In this document: positions 1 to 8,622 of the stretch, piece after piece
Numbering within the stretch: position 1 is the stretch's first letter
Layout: every line of letters begins with the position of its first letter
Source of the DNA: Haliscomenobacter hydrossis DSM 1100
GTDB lineage: Bacteria; Bacteroidota; Bacteroidia; Chitinophagales; Saprospiraceae
Assembly (NCBI RefSeq): GCF_000212735.1
Contig: NC_015510.1
Coordinates: 1 to 64,000, forward strand
Direction of reading: 5' to 3'
DNA: 64,000 nucleotides
Program-made: the position numbers and the translations under genes
The notes under the pieces: generated by a model
The model's database searches: none
Seen by the model: only the letters and a program-made list of their open reading frames with translations
What the model was told of the DNA's origin: nothing

Positions 1-105
1 TAAAGCGATTGATCAACCACATCATTTTACTAACTTACTGATACGCTCTCTTTTACAAATTGAGACTATTTATTGTTTATCGCCTTTGGCGCAAGATTCT
101 GGAGA
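1..105. other. dnaA upstream region, window edge
   Basis: AT-rich non-coding sequence before dnaA. No DnaA-box cluster of the TTATCCACA type is visible on either strand, so this short flank cannot be called an origin; the origin may lie further upstream, outside the window. No clear TAnnTTTG promoter core is present. Confidence 0.4.
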
Positions 106-1572
106 ATGGTTAAAGATCATGCTACAGTGTGGGAGAGCTGTCTGCAAAACATTCGCAACAATGTTAACATGCAGGCATTCAGGACTTGGTTTGAGCCCAT
201 CAAGCCCGTACGGCTCGATGGGAACGCGCTGACCATTCAGGTACCCAACAAGTACTTTTACGAATGGTTGGAAGAACACTATGTGTCGCTACTCAAAACG
301 AGCATCCGTAGTCAGCTGGGTGACAAAGGTCGCCTGGAGTATCAGATTTTGGTAAGTGATTCTCGTGAAGAGGAGAGACGTAAATCAATTGCTGGAAATG
401 GCATGGGGAATAACTACTCCAATGGCAATGGCAGTTCCGTATCCCTCTCCGACCAGGTGCCTTACTACAATAATGTGGATACCGATTCCATCAAAAATCC
501 CTTTGTCATTCCGGGGATCAAAAAGATGAAGGTCGATCCTCAGCTCAACCCCAACTACCGTTTTGACAATTACATTGAAGGAGACTGCAACCGTTTGGCG
601 CGCTCGGCTGGTCATGCCATTTCGCGCAAACCTGGACAAACTTCTTTCAACCCCCTGGTTATCTTTGGCAATGTAGGTTTGGGCAAAACCCACCTTGCAC
701 AAGCCATTGGCAACGAAATTTTGGATAAATTCCCGACCAAAACCGTGTTGTACGTTTCGTCGGAAAAATTTACCAATCAGATCATCGCCGGGATCAAAAA
801 CAATGCCATCAACGATGTGGTGACTTTTTACCAACTCATCGATGTGCTGATCGTAGACGATATTCAGTTTTTGGAAGGCAAGAAAAAGACCCAAGACATC
901 TTTTTCCATATTTTCAATCAGCTGCACCAAAACGGCAAACAAATCATCCTGACTTCTGACCGTCCGCCCAAGGACCTTCAGGACATGGAAGAACGTCTGA
1001 TTTCCCGCTTCAAGTGGGGACTTTCGGCGGATTTGCAAGCGCCAGACCTCGAAACCCGCATCGCCATCCTGGAGTACAAAATGATGCAGGAAGGGGTGGA
1101 AATTGCGCAGGATGTCACCGAGTTCATTTGCTACAACATCAAAAACAACATCCGCGAACTGGAAGGGGTACTGATCAGCTTGATTGCCCAGTCTTCCCTC
1201 AATCGTCGCGAAATCGATATCGATTTAGCTAAAGAAGTGGTGCGGAACTTTGTCACCGAGATCAATAAAGAAATCACGGTGGAGTTCATCCAAAAACTGG
1301 TAGCGGATTATTTCAAAGTTCCGGTAGAAACCCTCAACGGCAAAACCCGTAAACGTTCAATCGTGATTGCGCGCCAGCTCAGCATGTACCTGGCCAAAAA
1401 CATGACCGACCGCTCTTTGAAGGCACTCGGCGAAGTTTTTGGTGGCCGCGACCACAGTACTGTGATTTACTCTTGTCGCACCGTACAGGATTTGATGGAA
1501 ACGGATCCGTTTTTCAAAGAAACCGTGAGTGATTTGGAGAAGAAGATTCGCATGAGTTTGAGCGAAAAATAG
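106..1572 (+). CDS. dnaA: Chromosomal replication initiator DnaA
   Basis: ATP-dependent initiator that binds DnaA boxes and melts the origin. With the ATG at 106 the protein is 488 aa. An N-terminal domain I (about 1-90) contains the typical AFRTWF stretch. A low-complexity Asn/Ser/Gly linker follows, then an AAA+ core with Walker A GNVGLGKTH near residue 188 and Walker B LIVDDIQF near 250. The C-terminal helix-turn-helix carries the DnaA signature GGRDHSTV at about 446. The frame is open back to a TTG at 73, but the ATG at 106 sits directly after GGAGA and gives an N-terminus like other family members, so I prefer it. The gene is monocistronic, with its own terminator 30 bp downstream. Confidence 0.97.
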   Translation: MVKDHATVWESCLQNIRNNVNMQAFRTWFEPIKPVRLDGNALTIQVPNKYFYEWLEEHYVSLLKTSIRSQLGDKGRLEYQILVSDSREEERRKSIAGNGMGNNYSNGNGSSVSLSDQVPYYNNVDTDSIKNPFVIPGIKKMKVDPQLNPNYRFDNYIEGDCNRLARSAGHAISRKPGQTSFNPLVIFGNVGLGKTHLAQAIGNEILDKFPTKTVLYVSSEKFTNQIIAGIKNNAINDVVTFYQLIDVLIVDDIQFLEGKKKTQDIFFHIFNQLHQNGKQIILTSDRPPKDLQDMEERLISRFKWGLSADLQAPDLETRIAILEYKMMQEGVEIAQDVTEFICYNIKNNIRELEGVLISLIAQSSLNRREIDIDLAKEVVRNFVTEINKEITVEFIQKLVADYFKVPVETLNGKTRKRSIVIARQLSMYLAKNMTDRSLKALGEVFGGRDHSTVIYSCRTVQDLMETDPFFKETVSDLEKKIRMSLSEK

Positions 1573-1599
1573 CAGAACTACCTATACCGCAATACAAAC

Positions 1600-1639
1600 A
1601 AAAAGGCATCAAGGGGAAAGGTTCTCTTGGTGCCTTTTT
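1600..1639 (+). terminator. dnaA intrinsic terminator
   Basis: Stem AAAAAGGCATCAAG (1600-1613) pairs with CTTGGTGCCTTTTT (1626-1639) with one G-U pair and a 12-nt loop. The T-run lies at the 3' side of the stem, 28 bp after the dnaA stop. Confidence 0.8.
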
Positions 1640-1724
1640 GGTTCAAATAATCGCCTATTCGGTACCAGCGGGTAATTTTGGAAGTTGAACGCTAAGGGGG
1701 CAATCAAAATCCGAGACCTTGGCT

Positions 1725-2378
1725 TCACACATATTCTTCCTCCACTTGAAAATCCCGGATTTCATCCAGCAACTCCATCGACTGGATCACGGGTGTCCAT
1801 TCTTTGCCTTCAAAAATCAGACGGAACCACTTCTTGTGGCGATTTTCGTATTTGATGTTGAAAAAGAGCCAAAGGGCTGCCCAGGTAAACAGGACAGTAA
1901 GCAGTAAATTGATGAACAGGGCTAAAGGTTGTTTCAGCATTTGTACATTGAGGTAAAAAGTAGTCCAAATCGGTAATTGCAGGAACAAAAGTCGGGTTAC
2001 CCAGAGGGTTGATGCTTTTAAACGGGCCATTTTTTCCTGAGCCTCCAGCACAGGTGTGCCCAAGTCCACCTGTGCAATGAGGACCAATTGGTAGAGATAA
2101 ACGCCGATGGCTAATTTGGTCAATATCACCTGGATGGCCGCTGAAACCAGGAAAAACAGGTTGCCAAAAGGCCAAGAGTTGATGATCAAAAGATCCACAA
2201 ATCCGACCCACAAGATCCCCACAATGATGGTGAATATTTTAAGCGGCTTCATGGAGGCCAAGGCCGACTGCACCTTCATTTTGCTGATCTCTTCAGCATT
2301 TTTCCGGGTGAACAAGAGATTCTCTTCCAGTTTTTGGGCCTGAGTTTGCCACAAGGCTTTCAGTTCTTCATCGTTCAT
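1725..2378 (-). CDS. Four-TM membrane protein coupled to ECF sigma factor
   Basis: 217 aa. A soluble N-terminal part of about 50 residues (MNDEELKALWQTQAQKLEEN) is followed by four hydrophobic segments near 50-70, 76-103, 125-145 and 155-177 and a short charged tail. It starts inside the last codons of the sigma factor gene (4-bp ATGA overlap), so the two are translationally coupled. By position it could modulate the sigma factor like an anti-sigma protein, but no zinc-binding anti-sigma motif is visible. I do not recognise a named family. Confidence 0.8.
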   Translation of the reverse strand: MNDEELKALWQTQAQKLEENLLFTRKNAEEISKMKVQSALASMKPLKIFTIIVGILWVGFVDLLIINSWPFGNLFFLVSAAIQVILTKLAIGVYLYQLVLIAQVDLGTPVLEAQEKMARLKASTLWVTRLLFLQLPIWTTFYLNVQMLKQPLALFINLLLTVLFTWAALWLFFNIKYENRHKKWFRLIFEGKEWTPVIQSMELLDEIRDFQVEEEYV

Positions 2379-2890
2379 TTTTCTTGATTTTTTTGTTGTG
2401 AAAAACGTTGTTTCAATTTGTCTTTGATGCGGCCAATTTTGGTCGCTACATTGCTTACAGAAATCCCGATAATCTCCGCAATTTCAGCATGGCTACGATC
2501 TTCCAAATACAGAACCATCAAAGCTTTATCCAATTCCTTGAGTTCGTTGATGAATTGTTCCAACAGCTTCAGTTGATGCTCTTTTTCCGATGCATCCAGG
2601 TCTGGTGTCGATGCTACATGAGCACTGATTGTAGACTGCTTGCGCTGGCGATGTATATTTTTTCGGTAGTGTGAAATGGCCACATTTAAAGCAATCCGGT
2701 ACAACCAGGTGGAGATTTTGTATTGTGGATTGTAACGGTGCAAGGACTGCCAAATCTGGATCATCATTTCCTGAACCAAGTCCTGCTGCTCTTCTTCATT
2801 CGGGCAATACGCTTTCGCCACCTTGAACAAAATGCCCCGGTGTTGCTCGACGAGTTCCTGGAAGACTAGGCTTGGAGTTTCTGTAGACAT
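2375..2890 (-). CDS. ECF-type RNA polymerase sigma-70 factor
   Basis: 171 aa from the ATG at 2890; the frame stays open to 3115, but that extension is Cys-rich and unlike a sigma N-terminus. Region 2 (about residues 12-80) includes the block DLVQEMMIQIWQSLHRY and the motif STWLYRIALNVA. Region 4 (about 110-165) ends in a helix-turn-helix with EIAEIIGISVSNVATKIGR. It probably directs transcription of a small stress or envelope regulon. Its stop overlaps the start of the membrane protein downstream. It is divergent from the CotH lipoprotein gene, whose expression it might control (inference from position only). Confidence 0.92.
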   Translation of the reverse strand: MSTETPSLVFQELVEQHRGILFKVAKAYCPNEEEQQDLVQEMMIQIWQSLHRYNPQYKISTWLYRIALNVAISHYRKNIHRQRKQSTISAHVASTPDLDASEKEHQLKLLEQFINELKELDKALMVLYLEDRSHAEIAEIIGISVSNVATKIGRIKDKLKQRFSQQKNQEK

Positions 2891-2970
2891 AATCACTTCA
2901 GGGTTGAAAACCAGTTGGCAATGACTGTCCAATTCATTGCAATAACTACAAACAATTTTGTTGTATTCAT

Positions 2971-3016
2971 CCTGCGAATGATTTGGGTGAAAAAACTTTA
3001 ACCTATTATTCGCAGG
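2971..3016. promoter_or_regulatory. Inverted repeat in sigma/CotH divergent region
   Basis: Perfect 9-bp arms CCTGCGAAT (2971-2979) and ATTCGCAGG (3008-3016) with a 28-bp spacer, 80 bp upstream of the sigma factor start. It could be an operator or a structured leader; no known consensus matches. Confidence 0.35.
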
Positions 3017-3125
3017 GAGGTCAAAATAATCACAGGTGCAGGAAAAAATAAATACAAGTGAGTACAAAACCACCCCATCCGCCTTACCTTTAAAATGATT
3101 TGTCCACCTCCTCAAGCTCTAATCT

Positions 3126-4547
3126 ATGAAGTACTCCGCACTTGTCGCAATTGTGTTTTTGGGCTTCCTTGGCATAAACTCTTGTTCCAAAGATGCTGCC
3201 ATCGACAACCCCGACCGCGATGTGACCGAGGTTGATCCCCAAAGTTACAACCCTGATTGGGCGGAATCAAGTCACGGCAACGTTACGCCAGACTACGCCA
3301 CGGCCTTCCCACAATCATCCGTCAACCAAATCGAGATTACGCTAGGCACCAATAAATGGACGGCTATTCGCAACAACATGAAAGCGATATTTGGCTACGA
3401 TTTTGGTGCCCGGGCTAATGCGGGCGGGGGCATGGTGAATACAGAATCCGAATACGTCGATGCAACCCTAAAGTTCAACAACAAGACCTGGAAAAATGTA
3501 GGTTTTCGCCTGAAAGGCAATTCCACGTTGAATCAGGCCTGGGGGCAAGGCAACTACAAATTACCTTTCAGGTTAAATTTTGATAAATTTGAGGACGAAT
3601 ACCCCGGGATCAAAAACCAGCATTTTTATGGCTTTGAAGAGCTCACTTTTTCGCCAGGGGCCAAAGATCAATCGCTGATTCGTGAAAAAGTGGCGGCTGA
3701 TATTTTTCGGATGGCAGGTGTACCTGCGGCACAAACCGCGTTTTACCGAGTGTACATCGACTTTGGGGCTGGAATGAAATATTGTGGCGTATATACCGCA
3801 GTGGAAATCCCCGAAGACAAAATGGTCAAAAGCCAGTTCGGGGAAGAAAAAGGCAATGTGTATAAGCCAGAATCCAGACTCGCCACGTTTATCCAGGCTG
3901 AGTTTGAAAAAAAGAACAACGAAGAAGCGGCTGATTACACAGATGTTCAAGCTTTTATCAGTGCGTTGAACAGCAGTACCCGCAGCAGCAACCCAATCCA
4001 ATGGCGCTCCAATCTGGAGGCCACGTTTCATGTGGATCACTATCTAAAATACCTGGCGGTCAACAACGCCATCGTGAACTGGGATAGCTACGGTGCCATT
4101 GCCCACAACTATTATTTGTACAACCACACTCAAAATAAATTGACCTGGATTCCCTGGGACCACAACGAAGCCTTGAGTGGAAGTCCTGGTATATCTGGCA
4201 GTGTAAGCTCGGGTCCCGGAGGGATGGGGCGCAACGCGGTGTCTTTGAGTATGAATGAAGTCAGCAGTACCTGGCCTTTGTTGAAGTATGTGGCCGAAGA
4301 TCCGACCTACCTGGCGACTTACAAGAGCTACTTGAAATCATTTAAGGACAATGTATTCACCGAAAGCGCCATGAATGCCCTTTTTGAAAAATACCATAGC
4401 CTGATTTCGCCCTACGTGGTTGGTGCAAATGGTGAACAAGGCGGCTACACCTACCTTAGCAGCAGTACTTCTTTTGCCGCTGCGCTCAGCGAGTTAAAAG
4501 CACACGTGAGCAATCGCCGAGTTTTGATCTCAAGTTATGTACCTTAA
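3126..4547 (+). CDS. CotH-kinase family lipoprotein
   Basis: 473 aa. The N-terminus is a lipoprotein signal ending in GINSC, so the protein is likely anchored to a membrane and exported. The body resembles the CotH family, which are atypical secretory kinases. It has an FRLKGNSTL block near residue 125, SLIREKVAADIFRMAGVPAA near 183, YTAVEIPEDK near 223, and the NWDSYG / IPWDHNEALSG pair (about 318-352) expected to carry the metal-binding acidic residue. A short Gly/Ser insert (SGSVSSGPGGMG) follows the second motif. Its substrate is unknown. It is divergent from the ECF sigma gene and ends at a strong palindromic terminator. Confidence 0.85.
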   Translation: MKYSALVAIVFLGFLGINSCSKDAAIDNPDRDVTEVDPQSYNPDWAESSHGNVTPDYATAFPQSSVNQIEITLGTNKWTAIRNNMKAIFGYDFGARANAGGGMVNTESEYVDATLKFNNKTWKNVGFRLKGNSTLNQAWGQGNYKLPFRLNFDKFEDEYPGIKNQHFYGFEELTFSPGAKDQSLIREKVAADIFRMAGVPAAQTAFYRVYIDFGAGMKYCGVYTAVEIPEDKMVKSQFGEEKGNVYKPESRLATFIQAEFEKKNNEEAADYTDVQAFISALNSSTRSSNPIQWRSNLEATFHVDHYLKYLAVNNAIVNWDSYGAIAHNYYLYNHTQNKLTWIPWDHNEALSGSPGISGSVSSGPGGMGRNAVSLSMNEVSSTWPLLKYVAEDPTYLATYKSYLKSFKDNVFTESAMNALFEKYHSLISPYVVGANGEQGGYTYLSSSTSFAAALSELKAHVSNRRVLISSYVP

Positions 4548-4561
4548 TGTTTTAAGTTTTC

Positions 4562-4617
4562 GTTTTAAGTTGCACACAATTTTGCTCATGATGTGGGCAT
4601 TGTGTGCAACTTAAAAC
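4562..4617. terminator. Bidirectional terminator between CotH and cco operon
   Basis: Perfect 19-bp arms at 4562-4580 and 4599-4617 around an 18-nt loop, between convergent genes. The arms start and end with GTTTTAAGT / ACTTAAAAC, giving T-rich 3' sides in both directions. It is flanked on the right by short AAAACCT tandem units (about 4613-4639) that partly complement the GTTTT-rich left flank. Confidence 0.7.
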
Positions 4618-4641
4618 CCAAAACCTAAAACCTAAAACCTG

Positions 4642-5334
4642 TTAATGACAAACCGGAATCTCCTGCCCAATCTCCCAAAACCGCATTGTCTCGGGCAAAT
4701 GGAAATTGATGCCCCGCGCCATAAAATACAAGCCAAACAAGCCCAACAAGATGGGACTGAGCCTACGCAATCGTTGTCGCCAATTCAAACTGATGAACTG
4801 TCCGGCCAGGGCGGTGCCTAGCATCAATGGTAAAGTGCCGGCCCCAAAACCACCCATGTACAAGGCACTTTGGATCCAGGTATCACTCAATACTGCGCCG
4901 GCAATGGCCACGTAGACCAGTCCGCAGGGTAACAAACCATTGAGTGCTCCAATCAAAAAATTGGTTTGTAAACCCTCGCGGCGGAGCAATTTGGCCATGT
5001 TGCGCGACACCCAGTTTTGTAAGCGTTGCACCGGAGGAAACTGCTTGATGTAGGATTCTATGTTTAAAGAAAGCACGGCAACGACGATCAGCAAAATTCC
5101 CAGAATGACTGAAAACCAGGATTGCACGCCCGCCAAAAACAAACCTCGGCCAAAAGCCCCAATGATTAGTCCCAACAACAGATAGGTGAGGATTCGGCCA
5201 AGGTTATATAGTAATGCTCCCGCAACTGCCCCCCAACCTTTGGAGGCATTCGGCAATGCCAAAGCAATGGGTCCACACATGCCAACGCAATGCAAACTCC
5301 CCAAAAAGCCCAGCAAAAATGCAGAATAGAGCAT
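4642..5334 (-). CDS. SafE/DsbD_2-type membrane protein of cbb3 cluster
   Basis: 230 aa integral membrane protein with about six hydrophobic segments. The N-terminal block GFLGSLHCVGMCGPIALAL contains the paired cysteines typical of the sulfite-exporter/UreH-like DsbD_2 branch that accompanies FixH and CcoG in Bacteroidota cbb3 operons. A second Cys lies in LNGLLPCGLVYVA near residue 138. In these clusters such proteins are thought to help copper or redox handling during oxidase assembly. It is the last gene of the operon, 4 bp after fixH, followed by a terminator. Confidence 0.82.
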   Translation of the reverse strand: MLYSAFLLGFLGSLHCVGMCGPIALALPNASKGWGAVAGALLYNLGRILTYLLLGLIIGAFGRGLFLAGVQSWFSVILGILLIVVAVLSLNIESYIKQFPPVQRLQNWVSRNMAKLLRREGLQTNFLIGALNGLLPCGLVYVAIAGAVLSDTWIQSALYMGGFGAGTLPLMLGTALAGQFISLNWRQRLRRLSPILLGLFGLYFMARGINFHLPETMRFWEIGQEIPVCH

Positions 5335-5338
5335 GGTT

Positions 5339-5779
5339 TTAGATTTGAATGACCTCTTCTTTATAATAGGCTTTTTTACCGTCGCTCCAGTCCACCTTTA
5401 CCCGCCACAGGCCAGATTTCAGTCCGGATGTGGAGATAACCTGACGGTGATTGAGGTTCGGCGCGATGTTCACTTTGAAGTCACTACCTTGATCGGAAGG
5501 ACAGAAGAAGTGGATCTCTCCGTGTACTCGACCCAGTTCACCCGGAAAAAACAGTTCGACCTGACTACCTGATTCGGCGGTTTGTATTTCGAGATCCTGT
5601 TTCAAGGATTGCGCATTACTCAACTTATCGAACCTCTCCTGGTATTTTAAATCATCGGCGTAATATTGGTCAGATACCAAACTATTGTCAAATTGAGTAG
5701 AGCGATACACGGAATAGACCATCGTGATCACAAATAGGCTGTAAAAAACGGCTATGCCGGTTCCCCAGTTAAATTTCAT
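5339..5779 (-). CDS. ccoH: FixH-family oxidase accessory protein
   Basis: 146 aa from the ATG at 5779; the open frame upstream runs through the palindromic repeat and is not coding. One N-terminal TM helix (TGIAVFYSLFVITMVYSVY) is followed by a periplasmic domain with VSDQYYADDLKYQ and a C-terminal GLWRVKVDWSDGKKAYYKEE strand pair, as in FixH. FixH proteins support maturation of cbb3 oxidase together with CcoG and CcoS. It is cotranscribed with the SafE-like gene (4-bp gap). Confidence 0.85.
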   Translation of the reverse strand: MKFNWGTGIAVFYSLFVITMVYSVYRSTQFDNSLVSDQYYADDLKYQERFDKLSNAQSLKQDLEIQTAESGSQVELFFPGELGRVHGEIHFFCPSDQGSDFKVNIAPNLNHRQVISTSGLKSGLWRVKVDWSDGKKAYYKEEVIQI

Positions 5780-5793
5780 GGTGATTTTTTTTA

Positions 5794-5873
5794 GGTTGAT
5801 GAGGGTTGATAAGAGTTGATCTGGTTGATTTTTTAACATCAACCAGATCAACCTTCATCAACTTCTATCAACC
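5794..5873. repeat. GTTGAT palindromic repeat, cco operon copy 1
   Basis: Left half: four GTTGAT units (5795, 5805, 5815, 5824) spaced by 2-4 nt. Right half: four complementary ATCAAC units ending near 5873. The central 15-bp arms (5815-5829 and 5838-5852) are perfect with an 8-nt loop. It sits between ccoG and fixH and would fold in the operon mRNA. It belongs to the repeat class also seen at 7405, 8623, 23868, 36484 and 39724. Confidence 0.85.
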
Positions 5874-5875
5874 GA

Positions 5876-7396
5876 TTAATTCATTGGCCCCAAAAAGTTC
5901 GTCTTTACGCGGTCGAGTTTTTTCCCATTGGAATAAATATCCACCTCAATCCTTGTTTTTCTTCCAGTCAGTTTTTTTCGCTCTATTTCCACAAACATGG
6001 CGCCTTTCGTGATATCCGAAGCCTTGGTAAACGGTGTTTTGCCAATCAGTTTGACACGACCACTCGGATTTACCAGGCGGAATTCAACAGGAAAAGTATC
6101 CCGTGTTTTGTTGATGATTTCGTAGTTGTACAAATTGCTGATGTGTGTTGTACCCACTTTTTGGTACAACATGCCAGGCGTGCGCAACAGCAAAACCTCC
6201 ACCTCGGAACGTGTTGAAAGCAATACGATGTTGAGGATGACCATCAAGGCCAAAACAACGGTATAAGCTTTAACCCGGGTAGTGAATATTTTTTGGGTCT
6301 TGGTTTCAATGCTGGTGGCACTGGCGTAACGAATCAACCCACGTGGTCGCTGCACTTTGTCCATGACTTCGTCACAAGCATCAATACAAGCGGTACAGTT
6401 GACACATTCCAATTGGGTGCCATTACGGATGTCGATCCCGGTGGGGCATACGTGGATGCACAATTTGCAGTCGATGCAATCGCCCAAACTTTTTTGCACT
6501 GCTTCAATCGGATTGGCAGCATTGGGTAAAGCTTCCACCATTTCCAGTGCTACGGCCTGTTCGCTTTGCCGAACCGAAGATTGGATACTTGTAAGGGGGG
6601 ACTCAGGTTTGGGTGCGTCTCTTTTGATTTTGCCCCGAGGTTCACCCCGTACATGGTCATAATGCACCACAATCGAACTTTTGTCTAAAAGTACGCCTTG
6701 CAGACGGCCATAAGGGCAAATGGCGATGCAGATCTGTTCGCGCATCCAGGAAAAGACAAAGAAGAAAGCAAAAGAAAATACCATGAGCGCAATGAAACCA
6801 GCCAGGTTTTGCGAAACGGGTTCTGAAGCAATTTTAAGTACTTCATCCAGTCCGATGATGTAGGCCAGGAAGGTATTGGCGATCAGCACAGAAATGGCAA
6901 AAAAGATGGCTTGTTTGGCGCCTTTTTTCAGGATTTTTTCGTTCGTCCAGGGGGCATTGTTGAGCCTGCGCTGGGCATTGGCATCGCCTTCAATCCAATA
7001 TTCAATTTTGCGGAAAACCATTTCCATAAATACCGTTTGGGGACAAACCCAGCCGCAAAACAACCGACCATAGATGACGGTAAACAGGATGATGAAGACC
7101 ACAAAGGTCAACATGGCCAATACAAACAGGTGAAAATCCTGTGGCGCAAAATTTACCCCAAAAATGATGAAGTGGCGCTTCAGAATATCGAACAGCAGCA
7201 TTGGCTCGCCATTGATCTTGACAAAGGGTGCGCCAAACAAAAAAATCAAAAATGCACAGCTCAGATAAGTTCTGGCTGAGGTGAATTTTCCTTTCGGTTT
7301 TTTTGGGTAGACCCAAATTCGTTTGCCGCGGTCATCCACGGTTGCGATGTGGTCGCGGTATTCTTCGGAATCTTCAAAAGGGGTGATTTCGCGCAT
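5876..7396 (-). CDS. ccoG: Cytochrome c oxidase accessory protein CcoG
   Basis: 506 aa membrane ferredoxin-like protein of the FixG/RdxA family, which reduces copper during cbb3 assembly. Five TM helices are expected (near 38-58, 85-110, 160-182, 195-218 and 375-395). Cysteine motifs: GWVCPQ near 116, CIAICPYGRLQG near 222, then two 4Fe-4S clusters in CIDCKLCIHVCP and CVNCTACIDACD (about 308-345). The C-terminal 100 residues form the periplasmic Ig-like domain. It lies downstream of ccoP with a palindromic repeat on each side. Confidence 0.95.
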   Translation of the reverse strand: MREITPFEDSEEYRDHIATVDDRGKRIWVYPKKPKGKFTSARTYLSCAFLIFLFGAPFVKINGEPMLLFDILKRHFIIFGVNFAPQDFHLFVLAMLTFVVFIILFTVIYGRLFCGWVCPQTVFMEMVFRKIEYWIEGDANAQRRLNNAPWTNEKILKKGAKQAIFFAISVLIANTFLAYIIGLDEVLKIASEPVSQNLAGFIALMVFSFAFFFVFSWMREQICIAICPYGRLQGVLLDKSSIVVHYDHVRGEPRGKIKRDAPKPESPLTSIQSSVRQSEQAVALEMVEALPNAANPIEAVQKSLGDCIDCKLCIHVCPTGIDIRNGTQLECVNCTACIDACDEVMDKVQRPRGLIRYASATSIETKTQKIFTTRVKAYTVVLALMVILNIVLLSTRSEVEVLLLRTPGMLYQKVGTTHISNLYNYEIINKTRDTFPVEFRLVNPSGRVKLIGKTPFTKASDITKGAMFVEIERKKLTGRKTRIEVDIYSNGKKLDRVKTNFLGPMN

Positions 7397-7404
7397 GGCT
7401 ATTA

Positions 7405-7497
7405 GAGTTCGGGGGTTCGGGAGTTCGAGGGTTCGAAGAGTTGAAGGTCACTAGGAGATCCCTCCTCAACCTTCGAACCTTCGAACCCCCGAACCCC
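7405..7497. repeat. GTTCGGG palindromic repeat, cco operon copy 2
   Basis: Left half has GTTCG-type units (GGGGTTCGGGAGTTCGAGG, then GTTCGAAGAGTTGAAGG). Right half has complementary CAACCTTCGAACC and CTTCGAACCCCCGAACCCC (about 7467-7497). It forms a long, slightly imperfect hairpin with an unpaired centre near 7448-7466. It is located between ccoP and ccoG. Confidence 0.85.
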
Positions 7498-7512
7498 AAA
7501 ATCCATTAATTG

Positions 7513-8427
7513 TTACTCGGTTTCTGGTACATACTTATCCCCTTGCGGGGCTTTGGCATTCGGTGGATTGGTGCCTTGCAGTGATAGAATGTAGCTGCTC
7601 ACTTTGTACATGTCAGCAGGTTTCAGCTGTGCACTCCAGGCAATCATTCCTTTTTCTGGCACCCCGTTTTTGACCGTTTTATAGATATTGGTAATGCCAC
7701 CCCCGTGAATCCAGAACTCATCGGTAAGGTTGGGGCCTACACTACCTTCGCCATTGGCCAGGTGACAAGCCACGCAGTTGGTTGCATAAATGGTTTTACC
7801 AATTGCAAGGTCTTGAGGATCGGTGCTGGCTTCCAGATTGTCTTCGTCAATCTGGTTGGCCTGCGTAGCAGCAAAAGCAGCTTTGGCTTGTTCGGCCACT
7901 TTCATTTCTGCATTGTATTCGTCGGCTTGGCTTGGTCCGCCCAAAACGTGGTAATACGCAAAAAATATGACACCAAGGAAAATGGTGATGTAAAACATTG
8001 CTACCCACCAAGGCGGTAAACTGTTGTCTAGCTCCTTGATGCCATCGTAGTTGTGGTCCAGCATGACCGTGTTTTCCTTTTCAATCGGAACCACGTTCGT
8101 CCAGGCCTTGTATTGGCGTTTCCAGAGAGGTTCTTGACTTTCTTTTACCTTTTCCTGGTACGCCTCAATGCCTTGCTCCTGGTAGATTTTAATCTGTTGT
8201 ACTTTAATCATCATGCTTAGCAAGTGAAAAAGTGCCAGTACTGCGCCCAACATGGTCAAACCAGCGAAGAAAATCAAGCCATTTGACAGGAGTGAATTGT
8301 ATACTTCGCTATTGGCCTGGGACGTACCACTGGCAGTTGCTGCCGCTCCTTGGGCGAATGCTAGCGAAGAAGAAAACAGGGCAATGATGGTGATGACAAT
8401 TTGCTTTTTGAGCTTATTTTTCTTCAT
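7513..8427 (-). CDS. ccoP: cbb3 oxidase subunit CcoP, monoheme cytochrome c
   Basis: 304 aa. N-terminal signal-like helix ending in LAFAQ, a TM helix near 48-70, a cytoplasmic stretch, a second TM helix near 140-160 (PPWWVAMFYITIFLGVIFFA, the usual CcoP anchor), then one cytochrome c domain with CVACH at 218 and a likely Met ligand in GMIAW. Proteobacterial CcoP carries two haems; only one CxxCH is present here, as in other Bacteroidota as far as I recall. It passes electrons to CcoO/CcoN. Its start overlaps the ccoQ end by 14 bp. Confidence 0.93.
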   Translation of the reverse strand: MKKNKLKKQIVITIIALFSSSLAFAQGAAATASGTSQANSEVYNSLLSNGLIFFAGLTMLGAVLALFHLLSMMIKVQQIKIYQEQGIEAYQEKVKESQEPLWKRQYKAWTNVVPIEKENTVMLDHNYDGIKELDNSLPPWWVAMFYITIFLGVIFFAYYHVLGGPSQADEYNAEMKVAEQAKAAFAATQANQIDEDNLEASTDPQDLAIGKTIYATNCVACHLANGEGSVGPNLTDEFWIHGGGITNIYKTVKNGVPEKGMIAWSAQLKPADMYKVSSYILSLQGTNPPNAKAPQGDKYVPETE

Positions 8428-8617
8428 GGCGAATGTCAGTTTCCGATGTTTGAAGAATAGAATCGTCCAGAGGGAGATTCGACATTTTATTGAGGTAGGC
8501 GAGGGGACTACGAAAAGCCATCACCGCGCTTACCGTAAATACGGCTACAAAAGTGAGCAGTGCAGATATGGCCATCCAGTTGATGTCGCCTACGCCTTCA
8601 AGAATGTATTTGTACAT
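8414..8617 (-). CDS. ccoQ: CcoQ-like small cbb3 subunit
   Basis: 67 aa with one TM helix (MAISALLTFVAVFTVSAVMA) and a polar C-terminal tail. Size, topology and position between ccoNO and ccoP match CcoQ, although the primary sequence is poorly conserved in this family. The 14-bp overlap with ccoP suggests coupled translation. Confidence 0.75.
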   Translation of the reverse strand: MYKYILEGVGDINWMAISALLTFVAVFTVSAVMAFRSPLAYLNKMSNLPLDDSILQTSETDIRHEEK

Positions 8618-8622
8618 GATTT

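Noticed and set aside
1-105. oriC next to dnaA
   Set aside because: No TTATCCACA-like cluster or AT-rich 13-mers on either strand in this short stretch.
385-1038. 217-codon open frame antisense to dnaA
   Set aside because: Shadow of a conserved gene; no domain and no promoter on the minus strand.
5815-5852. GTTGAT units of the repeat as FNR half-sites (TTGAT)
   Set aside because: Half-sites face each other across 8 nt rather than the 4 nt needed, and the repeats lie inside the operon, not at its promoter.
7513-8427. Diheme CcoP
   Set aside because: Only one CxxCH (CVACH at residue 218) is present in the translation.
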